A stretch of DNA of 10,377 bases from an uncultured Mycoplasmatota bacterium (GTDB lineage: Bacteria > Bacillota_I > Bacilli_A > RF39 > UBA660): NCBI GenBank assembly GCA_900551525.1, contig URWD01000035.1, positions 1-10,377 on the forward strand, read 5' to 3'. Below, piece by piece: positions 1 to 5,847 of the stretch. The position numbers were made by a program, and so were the translations under genes. Each line of letters starts with the position of its first letter. Within the stretch, counting starts at the first letter, position 1. The notes beneath the pieces are model-generated. The model did not search any database. It had not been told where the DNA came from and saw nothing but the letters and a program-made list of their open reading frames with translations.

Positions 1-188
1 TCTTCCCAAAGTGAATAAAAATCAAAAGAACTTTTATTGCTCATCCACTTAATAACAACATCACCAGGATTATCAAAATTTTTGTATCTTGCCAAATCTG
101 TTAAAGATATATAATCTATATTATCAATTCTCATTACATTTATCAAATTATCTTTTACATTCATTTTTGTTGTAATTTTGTTATTCAT
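1..188 (-). CDS. KilA-N domain protein, 3' end cut by window edge
   Basis: This is the first 62 codons of a protein that continues beyond the window. After about 20 lead residues it reads DYISLTDLARYK, then NPGDVVIKWM and FYSLWE. This is the typical start of the KilA-N domain, a DNA-binding fold found in phage and large-virus regulators and in mobile-element genes. The ATG at 188 follows a GGAAGG ribosome binding site about 8 bases upstream, so the start is well supported. The family is generally taken to bind DNA; the target and role here are unknown. The next gene upstream on the same strand is a broken rhuM-like gene and then a BRO-N gene, so it sits in a run of phage-type regulators. I see no convincing promoter in the 157-base gap before it, only AT-rich sequence with a weak TATACT box. 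Confidence 0.85.
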   Translation of the reverse strand, partial: MNNKITTKMNVKDNLINVMRIDNIDYISLTDLARYKNFDNPGDVVIKWMSNKSSFDFYSLWE

Positions 189-345
189 ATATTATCCTTC
201 CTTTCTATTTTATATTTTAAATACTACAAGAAAAATCAATTTCATTAAATAATTTTTAGTATATAATTAGCATCTAAACACGTTTTTTTCTTATTGTAAA
301 AGTGTTAAAATCCTTATTTAACTGGCTTTTTATTTTTAACTTAGC

Positions 346-920
346 CTAGAAACAAATTACAAAGTGAAGTTTATTTTGAACTTTTTTAAAAAATTTAATT
401 GTTGTAGGAGATTTTTTGGCATAATCCATACTTGTAGCATATATATCAGTTATTTTTTGGTAAAATCTTCTTTCAGAGAGCCTCATTTCCCTAATTTGTT
501 CAAGTAATTCATCGAAATATTTATAATCATATTTATTTTTTTAATAAAACGTTCATCATTTAAAGCAAAGCCTTTTGTCATATATTCTTTTAATACTTTA
601 GTAGCCCATATTCTAAAGTTTGTTGCTTTTTTTGAATTCATCCTATAACCTACAGCAATTATAGCATCTAAGCTATAAACATCAGTATTATATCTCTTAC
701 CATCTTCTGCAGTTATTTCCATTTTGGAAACAACTGCAGTTTTATCTAATTCTTTTTCCTCAAAAATATTTTTTAAATGTTTTGATATTGCAGGTACTCC
801 AACAGAAAACACCTTTGCCATCCCTTTTTGTGAAAGCCATAATGTTTCATCTTTATATATTGCATCTACGATGATATTACCTTCATTATTTTTATATATA
901 ATCAAATTATTATCTTTCAT
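346..920 (-). pseudogene. RhuM-family protein, frameshifted and shortened
   Basis: The first 125 or so residues match the RhuM family, named for a protein of a Salmonella pathogenicity island and common in mobile DNA; its molecular function is not known. Recognisable blocks are LWLSQKGMAKVF, AISKHLKNIFEE, DAIIAVGYRMNS and FRIWATKVLKEYMTKGFALNDER. The frame then slips at a run of seven A (plus-strand T at 536-542) and ends at 483. Adding one A restores the family sequence: YFDELLEQIREMR, then SERRFYQKITDIYATSMDY and KFFKKVQNKLHF. This second frame ends in TAG at 346-348, short of the family's usual C-terminus. So there are two lesions: a one-base loss and a missing tail. The start at 920 has a GGGG ribosome binding site. 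A homopolymer sequencing error could explain the first lesion but not the second. Confidence 0.8.
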
Positions 921-969
921 ACATATTCCCCTTACTATTAATCATAAAATTACTCCTTTACAGAAATTT

Positions 970-978
970 ATTATATCA
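970..978 (-). promoter_or_regulatory. Extended -10 element upstream of the rhuM-like gene
   Basis: The minus strand reads TGATATAAT, a TG-extended -10 box, about 50 bases before the rhuM-like start. No good -35 box is visible. An 11-base sequence (TTTATTATATC on the plus strand) occurs twice, at 967-977 and 983-993, so a second TATAAT lies 16 bases upstream. The repeat could be a binding site or simple AT-rich duplication. Confidence 0.35.
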
Positions 979-1031
979 TTTTTTTATTATATCTCATAGT
1001 TTTTTTATTTATTTTTCAGTATTTATTTACA

Positions 1032-1880
1032 CTATTTATTTTCTATTAAATTATCTTTAACATATTTATAATTTAAAGCATTATCGCTTGATATTGCGTT
1101 TTTTTTGGCTTCCTTTTCATATAAATCTCTTGCACCCTTTGCTACACTTCCTCCACGTTTAGCAACTTTCATATTTTCTAAAAGTCCTTGAGGTTTTTCT
1201 TCTTTAGCTATGTCACGTGCAGCAAGTTCACCTAAATTTGTTAATACTATTTCAATATCTGTCATGTTATCCCTTAGTGACTCTTTTCTTAATCCCTTAT
1301 ATTCTTTATATTCACTAGCTTTCATACCAGACCAACCTTTATATATTTCATTAGTAAGTAAAGCAAACTCTACAGGTTTATTTATACCACCATCTTTCCA
1401 AACATCAGTTAGTTTAAATCTATCAACAATTCCACTTAGTCTAGCTTTTATCCATTCATCGCTATAACCTTTTTTACGATAATAATTTACAGCCCTGTTA
1501 ATAGCAACCTCTGGGTCAAATACTTCATTTATTCTTTCATCACCTAGACTAGCAAGCCACATTTTAAATGGTTCTGCCTTTGGACTAGGAACAGACTCAA
1601 TCAATCTTAATATTCCTTTTGTATTTAATACATCAGTTGCTCTTAATTTTCCATCTTTTGCCCTAAATTTGAAAGTGTCACAATTTGTGACGGTTTCATT
1701 TCCTTCATTTATCATTCTAGATTTTAATGTTCTCCAATAATGACCTGGATTACCACTATTTGTTAGTACACCAATAACATCAACCACACTAAAATAATAG
1801 TCTTCTTTTTCACTATCCCACACGCTTCTTATTTCTGTTCCTTCAAATAAATTTGACAAAGTTTCTAATCTATTATCCAT
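1032..1880 (-). CDS. BRO-N domain protein, DinD-like
   Basis: This is a 282-residue protein. Residues about 10-115 form a BRO-N domain (phage antirepressor type), with YYFSVVDVIGVLT, GHYWRTLKSRM and LRATDVLNTKGILRLIESVPSPKAEPFKMWLA visible as separate blocks. The C-terminal part (LAARDIAKEEKPQG, then MKVAKRGGSVAKGARDLYE) resembles the tail of the DNA-damage-inducible protein DinD of E. coli. DinD is known to be LexA-regulated and to affect RecA filaments; that role cannot be carried over from sequence alone. The start at 1880 has a strong AAGGGGG ribosome binding site 8 bases upstream. A near-consensus promoter precedes it, and a 12-bp palindrome lies inside that promoter, suggesting repression. 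It appears intact, unlike the neighbouring rhuM-like and ToxN-like remnants. Alternatives within the same superfamily are phage antirepressors and Bro-like regulators. Confidence 0.85.
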   Translation of the reverse strand: MDNRLETLSNLFEGTEIRSVWDSEKEDYYFSVVDVIGVLTNSGNPGHYWRTLKSRMINEGNETVTNCDTFKFRAKDGKLRATDVLNTKGILRLIESVPSPKAEPFKMWLASLGDERINEVFDPEVAINRAVNYYRKKGYSDEWIKARLSGIVDRFKLTDVWKDGGINKPVEFALLTNEIYKGWSGMKASEYKEYKGLRKESLRDNMTDIEIVLTNLGELAARDIAKEEKPQGLLENMKVAKRGGSVAKGARDLYEKEAKKNAISSDNALNYKYVKDNLIENK

Positions 1881-1938
1881 ATTTTATTCCCCCTTATATA
1901 AATGATTAGCAATATTTTTACATCAATCTCACAATCAA

Positions 1939-1967
1939 AATATACCATACAAATATTTGTCTGTCAA
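1939..1967 (-). promoter_or_regulatory. Promoter of the BRO-N gene
   Basis: On the minus strand TTGACA (1967-1962) and TATATT (1944-1939) are separated by exactly 17 bases, close to the sigma-A consensus. The expected start of transcription is near 1932, giving a leader of about 50 bases before the ATG at 1880. It belongs to the BRO-N gene because no other start lies between. Confidence 0.75.
1949..1960. promoter_or_regulatory. Candidate operator inside the BRO-N promoter
   Basis: ACAAATATTTGT is a perfect 12-bp palindrome lying entirely between the -35 and -10 boxes. A protein bound there would block RNA polymerase, so it is a good repressor-site candidate. It does not match the Gram-positive LexA box (GAAC, four bases, GTTC). 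The regulator is unknown and could be the BRO-N protein itself or a neighbour. Confidence 0.5.
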
Positions 1968-1980
1968 CAATTTTTAGAAA

Positions 1981-2006
1981 GAAAAATAAGATGATTTCTC
2001 ATCTTA
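1981..2006 (-). terminator. Rho-independent terminator after the ToxN-like remnant
   Basis: On the minus strand an 8-bp stem (TAAGATGA / TCATCTTA, loop GAAA) is followed by TTTTTC. The stem overlaps the stop codon of the ToxN-like remnant. It insulates the BRO-N promoter from transcription coming from the lepB side. Confidence 0.75.
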
Positions 2007-2189
2007 CTTACAAGTATATATTTCTCTCTCAGCATAATCTGCTTTAATGCTTGCCAATGTCATTTTTTTCAGCCATGTCTTTGTTATAATTGCTTTTTTG
2101 TTCATTGTTAGATGTTTTGGTTTAGATGAAGACAATGGAGCAAAATAATTATAACCATTAAACGAATATACTACGCCTATATAATATTT
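2004..2189 (-). pseudogene. Remnant of a ToxN/AbiQ-type (type III) toxin gene
   Basis: A minus-strand frame opens right after a TGA at 2192-2190 and runs for 61 codons without a normal start. Its first half reads YIGVVYSFNGYNYFAPLSS and then SKPKH. This matches my memory of the conserved early part of ToxN/AbiQ endoribonuclease toxins (R-P-[YF]-I-G-V, then Y-[FY]-A-P-L-[ST]-S-P-K-P-K-H). The family's first 30 or so residues are missing, although a ribosome binding site (AGAGGTGA) is still there, directly before the match. After residue 30 the sequence (ITKTWLKKM, then KADYAEREIYTCK) no longer looks like ToxN, and the piece is far shorter than the usual 160-200 residues. In real type III loci an antitoxin RNA and a terminator precede the toxin, and a terminator hairpin does lie just upstream. 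I see no clear tandem antitoxin repeats. The match is from memory of the family, not a search. Confidence 0.5.
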
Positions 2190-2197
2190 TCACCTCT

Positions 2198-2227
2198 ACA
2201 ATAAAAGCTAGGAAGTTAACCTAGCTT
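2198..2227 (-). terminator. Terminator after lepB (or old antitoxin-RNA terminator)
   Basis: An 8-bp perfect stem (AAGCTAGG / CCTAGCTT, 7-base loop) is followed on the minus strand by TTATTGT. It lies about 70 bases beyond the lepB stop and ends the rplS-lepB transcript. It also sits immediately before the ribosome binding site of the ToxN-like remnant, where type III systems carry a terminator between antitoxin RNA and toxin. Both readings are possible. Confidence 0.65.
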
Positions 2228-2295
2228 ACTTTTTTGCTCCCTACTTTGTCAAGGTTATTCCAACTTTTTTCATGAACCTTTTGTAAAGCTTTTTA

Positions 2296-2787
2296 TCAAA
2301 TCTTTCCAAACTTACTAAATGGGAATATTCTAAATATAACCTTACCTTTAATTTCTTTTTCTTTTATAGGTCCAAAATATCTTGAATCTTTACTAATAAG
2401 TCTATTATCCCCTAAAATAAAATACTCATCACTTTTTAATGTTATTCTATCATAATCACTTGTCATACCATAAGCATACTTATCATCTATTTTTTCATCA
2501 TTAATATAAATTTCTCCATCTTTAATTGCTACAGTATCACCAGGCATCCCAATAACTCTTTTAATGATTTTTTCATTATCTTTTTCTTCATGAAGCACAA
2601 TGACATCAAATCTATTAATCTTACTTAATTTATAAAGTATTAAGATATCTCCATTTTTAAATGTCTTATTCATACTATCACCATCAACCCTGACTGGTGT
2701 TGCAATAAATGTACGAATAAGCACAACCACAACCACAATTATAATATAAGGTATTAATTCTTTAATTATTCTTTTTATAAATATCAC
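2296..2787 (-). CDS. lepB: Signal peptidase I
   Basis: This membrane-bound serine protease removes signal peptides from secreted proteins on the outer face of the membrane. The 163-residue length fits the small Gram-positive SipS type with one N-terminal membrane anchor (about residues 11-30). The catalytic Ser38 lies in GDSM, and the general-base Lys76 lies in IIKRVIGMPGD. The last conserved box is GDNRLISKDSRYFGPI. All expected catalytic parts are present. The ATG at 2787 has a TAGGAGTG ribosome binding site. The gene follows rplS by 24 bases and is probably co-transcribed with it, though a hairpin lies in between. It ends with tandem in-frame stops TGA TAA. The use of TGA as a stop argues against the Mycoplasma genetic code. 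Confidence 0.95.
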   Translation of the reverse strand: MIFIKRIIKELIPYIIIVVVVVLIRTFIATPVRVDGDSMNKTFKNGDILILYKLSKINRFDVIVLHEEKDNEKIIKRVIGMPGDTVAIKDGEIYINDEKIDDKYAYGMTSDYDRITLKSDEYFILGDNRLISKDSRYFGPIKEKEIKGKVIFRIFPFSKFGKI

Positions 2788-2801
2788 TCCTAAATGAAAG
2801 A

Positions 2802-2826
2802 AAGGAAAGAATTAACTTCTTTCCTT
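2802..2826 (-). other. Hairpin between rplS and lepB
   Basis: A perfect 10-bp stem (AAGGAAAGAA / TTCTTTCCTT, 5-base loop) spans the rplS stop codon and ends 14 bases before the lepB start. The sequence after it is pyrimidine-rich (TCTTTCATTT) but not a clean U-tract. It could be a partial terminator or an RNA-processing/stability element that lowers lepB output relative to rplS. Confidence 0.45.
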
Positions 2827-3153
2827 AACTTTATATTCTTTACGCATTCCTTTGATAAAGTTAAGTTTTGCACGACGAACTTTACCTTTTTTGATTACAA
2901 CAATTTTGTCAATTGTTGGGGCATTTACTGGGAATATTCTTTCTACACCAACAGTACCACTTTTTTTACGAACTGTAAATGTTTCAGAAACTCCTCCACC
3001 TCTTTTAGCGATTACTAATCCTTCAAAAGATTGGATTCTTTCCTTTTTTCCTTCTTTTACCCAAACATCAACTATAACTGTGTCCCCAACTCTAAATTCT
3101 GGAACATCTTTACGAATATGTTTTTCAGCAATTTTGTCAACTAAATTTGCCAT
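2812..3153 (-). CDS. rplS: 50S ribosomal protein L19
   Basis: The 113-residue protein is a standard-length L19, part of the large ribosomal subunit near the interface with the 30S. Family blocks seen are FRVGDTVIVDVWVKEG, RIQSFEGLVIAKRGGGVSET and FTVRKKSGTVGVER, then IFPVNAPTIDKIVVIKKGKV and RRAKLNFI. The start at 3153 has a strong GGAGG ribosome binding site. It sits between rseP (upstream) and lepB (downstream). A TATAAT box about 55 bases upstream suggests its own promoter, and the leader has a small CTATAA/TTATAG hairpin at 3178-3200. Gram-positive L19 leaders are known to be self-regulated, but I cannot confirm that motif here. Confidence 0.97.
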   Translation of the reverse strand: MANLVDKIAEKHIRKDVPEFRVGDTVIVDVWVKEGKKERIQSFEGLVIAKRGGGVSETFTVRKKSGTVGVERIFPVNAPTIDKIVVIKKGKVRRAKLNFIKGMRKEYKVKERS

Positions 3154-3203
3154 TTTCTTACCTCCTTATTTCATTACCTATAATCATATAAACTTTATAG
3201 CGG

Positions 3204-3230
3204 ATTATATACCTTTTTTTGGGTCACCAA
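3204..3230 (-). promoter_or_regulatory. Possible rplS promoter
   Basis: A perfect TATAAT lies at 3209-3204 on the minus strand. The best -35 candidate, TTGGTG (3230-3225), is only 15 bases away and matches poorly. rplS may also be reached by read-through from cdsA-rseP, since no convincing terminator separates them. Confidence 0.4.
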
Positions 3231-3261
3231 TATATTATCATATTTTTTTAATATATGCAAG

Positions 3262-4314
3262 TTAAAATAATCTAATTATATCTTGAATTGTAATATATAT
3301 CATTAAAAGCATCAAAAGTGCAAATCCTACTAAATGACAAGCATTTTCAAATTTAGCATTAATTGGTTTTCTTCTAATCGCTTCAACGATAAGGAAGAAT
3401 ACTCTACCGCCATCAAATGCCGGGAATGGTAAAATATTAATAAAGCCAACATTAATTGATAAGAATGCAGTTAAGTAAATCATATAATTAAGACCTAAAG
3501 CTACACCATCATCTACAATTTTATACATGCCAACTGGACCAGATAAAGCACTTGCACTAATCTTACCAGTAATTAAACCTGTCACAGTAAGCCACATTGA
3601 ATGAACAATACTATTAAATTTCATGAATGCATATTTTATAGAACCAAAGAAACCAGATAAAGTATTACTTTCAACTTCAATACCAAAAACTTGTCTTTCG
3701 TTACCATCAGCATCTTTTTCTACTTTTGGAACAACCTTATAGGTATCCATTTTCCCATCTTCATGTTTAACTTCAAAAGTATAATAATCATTTTTATTTT
3801 TCATAACTAAAACTATTTGAGCAACATCCCAGCTAGAAACTTTATGACCATTAATTGCTGTTATAGTATCACCACTAGTTATACCAGCTTCTGCCATTGG
3901 ATAACCTTCCACAGCATTTTTAACTACTGGCTTTAAAGTACTTCCACCCCAAATTAGACTACTTAAAAAAAGCAATACTATAGCTAATATAAAATTATTT
4001 ACAACCCCAGCTACTAAAATAATTACTCTTTGCCACCAAGGTTTATTACACATATAATCTTCTTTTTTTATCTTTTCATCAGCATCTTCATAAACTTCCC
4101 CAGCCATTGAAACAAATCCCCCAATTGGAAAAGCTCTGATATTATAATTAATTTTATCTTTTCCTTTGTGGGTATGAATAACTGGACCCATACCAATTGA
4201 AAATTCATAAATATGAACTCCAAACTTTTTTGCCCAAATAAAGTGTCCAAACTCATGAACTAAAATAATAATTCCAAGTATTAATATAAGTATTATTAAT
4301 GATACAATCCACAT
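3262..4314 (-). CDS. rseP: Site-2 intramembrane metalloprotease RseP/RasP
   Basis: This zinc protease cuts membrane-embedded anti-sigma factors and leftover signal peptides within the bilayer. The zinc site HEFGH is at residues 20-24 in the first membrane segment. The third ligand lies in NILPFPAFDGGR (293-304, Asp301) in a later membrane segment. A PDZ domain lies between, at roughly residues 130-205 (AEAGITSGDTITAING). Its 350-residue length is ordinary for the Gram-positive RasP type, which has a single PDZ domain. The gene starts 13 bases after the cdsA stop. GGAGG directly follows that stop codon, so the two are co-transcribed and probably translationally coupled. In B. subtilis dxr lies between cdsA and rasP; here it is absent. 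Confidence 0.95.
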   Translation of the reverse strand: MWIVSLIILILILGIIILVHEFGHFIWAKKFGVHIYEFSIGMGPVIHTHKGKDKINYNIRAFPIGGFVSMAGEVYEDADEKIKKEDYMCNKPWWQRVIILVAGVVNNFILAIVLLFLSSLIWGGSTLKPVVKNAVEGYPMAEAGITSGDTITAINGHKVSSWDVAQIVLVMKNKNDYYTFEVKHEDGKMDTYKVVPKVEKDADGNERQVFGIEVESNTLSGFFGSIKYAFMKFNSIVHSMWLTVTGLITGKISASALSGPVGMYKIVDDGVALGLNYMIYLTAFLSINVGFINILPFPAFDGGRVFFLIVEAIRRKPINAKFENACHLVGFALLMLLMIYITIQDIIRLF

Positions 4315-4327
4315 AATCTATTCCTCC

Positions 4328-5116
4328 TTAAAATATTATCATAAACATATATGCTAAAAATACAAATATTGAACTATCAAGTCTATCTAAAATACCACCA
4401 TGACCTGGTAAAAGATTAGAAAAGTCTTTAATATCATTTTCACGCTTAATACGACTCATTACCAAATCTCCCATTTGACCGATAATTGAAAGAACTATAG
4501 TAATTAATATAATTTTAAATGTAATTTTACCAAGTAGTAATCTATATAAAACTACTCCGCCAACAGTGCCAAGTACTAAACCACCAATAGAACCTTCCCA
4601 AGTCTTATTTGGACTAATACTTTTACACATTTTATTTTTACCAAATTTAGAACCAATAACATAAGCAAATATATCATTAAATGTTGGAATAATAAGTAAA
4701 AATAACAAAGTCTTAAAGCTACGCATCCTTATTATTACAAATGAATTTAAAGCTAGACCTAAAAATAATACTGTTCCAAATAGATATAAAGCATCTTTTG
4801 ATGAATATTCTTCTTCCTTATAAAATATAACTGGTACTATAATTCCTACTGCAATTAAAGCTAAAGTTTGATAAGAAAATCCATAATAAATAGATAAATT
4901 ACTATTATTTGATAAAATCAAACTAAGTAAAGAAACAAGTCCAATAAATATCATCATATTAGGGATTTTACTATGTGATTTTTTTAAATCAATCATCTCT
5001 TTAAAAGCTAGAGCACCTACTAAACACATCAAAAGTTCAAAATATATTCCTCCAAGCAACACTAAAGGAATAACAATTAAAAGTGCAACTATTGCTGTAA
5101 TTATTCTTGTTTTCAT
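4328..5116 (-). CDS. cdsA: Phosphatidate cytidylyltransferase (CDP-diglyceride synthase)
   Basis: This integral membrane enzyme makes CDP-diacylglycerol from phosphatidic acid and CTP, the entry point to phosphatidylglycerol. The protein is 262 residues and mostly hydrophobic, with about seven or eight membrane segments. The family signature is complete near the C-terminus: SRIKRENDIKD, then LLPGHGGILDRLDS, with His239 and the acidic pair Asp244/Asp247. The conserved SPNKTWEGSIGG block is also present. The ATG at 5116 follows GGAGG. It is the first gene of cdsA-rseP and has its own strong promoter, so the usual upstream gene uppS is not part of this unit. Its product is the substrate of PgsA, encoded at 9312-9911. 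Confidence 0.95.
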   Translation of the reverse strand: MKTRIITAIVALLIVIPLVLLGGIYFELLMCLVGALAFKEMIDLKKSHSKIPNMMIFIGLVSLLSLILSNNSNLSIYYGFSYQTLALIAVGIIVPVIFYKEEEYSSKDALYLFGTVLFLGLALNSFVIIRMRSFKTLLFLLIIPTFNDIFAYVIGSKFGKNKMCKSISPNKTWEGSIGGLVLGTVGGVVLYRLLLGKITFKIILITIVLSIIGQMGDLVMSRIKRENDIKDFSNLLPGHGGILDRLDSSIFVFLAYMFMIIF

Positions 5117-5151
5117 ATTTTTACCTCCAAAGCAATTATACTTACCTATAA

Positions 5152-5180
5152 ATTATATCTAATAATATTCACTTTGTAAA
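5152..5180 (-). promoter_or_regulatory. Promoter of cdsA-rseP
   Basis: On the minus strand TTTACA (5180-5175) and TATAAT (5157-5152) are exactly 17 bases apart, a near-consensus sigma-A promoter. Transcription would begin near 5145, about 28 bases before the cdsA ATG and just upstream of its ribosome binding site. Confidence 0.75.
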
Positions 5181-5203
5181 TAATTTTATTCTATTAACAT
5201 ACA

Positions 5204-5209
5204 TATTAT
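5204..5209 (+). promoter_or_regulatory. -10 box of the plus-strand membrane gene
   Basis: TATTAT ends 6 bases before the ATG at 5216, so the expected transcript start falls on or beside the start codon. No ribosome binding site exists between the two. The -35 region (about 5181-5186, TAATTT) is poor. Confidence 0.35.
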
Positions 5210-5215
5210 TTTAAC

Positions 5216-5593
5216 ATGAACGATATTAGTAAAAAATTAAAAAGATTAAGAAATGAAGATTTTATATGGATTGTTTATTTTTTTATCGTTGTATTTGCTT
5301 TATATTCTAACAAACTTGATAGAGATTATTTATTAAAAAAAGATAATGGAGCTTACAAAAGAGAAAAATATATTAACATTACTATATTTTTTATAACATT
5401 TTTTATCTATTTATATTTTCTCCTCCTTTTAACTGAAGATTTAGGTTCTATGGAAAAAAATTTTAATGACCCAGCATATAGGTCAACTTTTATCCAGCTT
5501 ATCGCAGCCATCTTATTTTTAATCGGAGGTGCCATATATTTAATAAATGAAATAACTAGAAAAGATGATGCTTTAGATGTAGGACTCATATAA
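5216..5593 (+). CDS. Small membrane protein of unknown function
   Basis: I do not recognise a characterised family. The 125-residue protein has a basic N-terminus (KKLKRLRNED) and three predicted membrane segments at about 15-32, 52-73 and 92-112. A charged loop lies between the first two and a charged tail (EITRKDDALD) follows the third. It is the only real plus-strand protein gene in the window and lies divergent from cdsA and convergent with yneF. There is no Shine-Dalgarno sequence before the ATG, and a TATTAT box lies 6 bases upstream, so a leaderless mRNA is possible. No alternative in-frame ATG exists until residue 78, which would remove the first membrane segments. Its end abuts the yneF terminator. 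Confidence 0.7.
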   Translation: MNDISKKLKRLRNEDFIWIVYFFIVVFALYSNKLDRDYLLKKDNGAYKREKYINITIFFITFFIYLYFLLLLTEDLGSMEKNFNDPAYRSTFIQLIAAILFLIGGAIYLINEITRKDDALDVGLI

Positions 5594-5622
5594 AAAAATA
5601 GACTTAATTACTTAAATCTATT
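5592..5622 (-). terminator. Terminator of the tkt-sirA-yneF operon
   Basis: On the minus strand an 11-pair stem (5622-5597, one G-U pair, GTAA loop) is followed by five further T. The 5' arm includes the last sense codons and the stop codon of yneF, and the U-tract overlaps the stop codon of the opposing plus-strand gene. One element therefore closes two converging genes. Confidence 0.8.
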
Positions 5623-5817
5623 CATTTGTTGCATTACTTGTTTAACTTGTTTTTGACTTGGTTTTCTTCCCATTGATGACATCATAGCCTCAATCATTTT
5701 TTCATTAATCGGAGGATTTTTTTCTAAAGTCTTTTTCATTAGTGCTCTAGCTACAAAAAATCCAATAACAAGTCCAATTATAATACCAATTACTAAATAT
5801 AATATTAATTTACCCAT
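5608..5817 (-). CDS. yneF: UPF0154 membrane protein YneF
   Basis: This is a 69-residue protein with one N-terminal membrane segment (about residues 4-24, glycine/isoleucine-rich) and a cytoplasmic tail. It carries the UPF0154 hallmark KNPPINEKMI, then MMSSMGRKPSQKQVKQ. The function of the family is not established. An AAGGAG ribosome binding site precedes the ATG at 5817, and the gene follows sirA by 30 bases. In B. subtilis the order tkt-yneE(sirA)-yneF is the same, which supports all three assignments. Length is normal for the family. Confidence 0.92.
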   Translation of the reverse strand: MGKLILYLVIGIIIGLVIGFFVARALMKKTLEKNPPINEKMIEAMMSSMGRKPSQKQVKQVMQQMNRFK

Positions 5818-5847
5818 ATAAATTATCTCCTTTATACCTATATTTTA

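Noticed and set aside
1949..1960. LexA (SOS) box at the DinD-like gene
   Set aside because: The palindrome lacks the GAAC/GTTC half-sites of the Gram-positive LexA box, so I call it only an unassigned operator.
2228..2295. Type III antitoxin repeats upstream of the ToxN-like remnant
   Set aside because: The 68 bases between lepB and the terminator show no clear tandem repeat, only a small AAGGTT/AACCTT pair.
2852..3265. Long plus-strand open frame across rplS
   Set aside because: It lies opposite L19, has no family resemblance and no ribosome binding site; it is a shadow of the real gene. The same holds for the other plus-strand frames opposite tkt, sirA, BRO-N and the rhuM-like gene.
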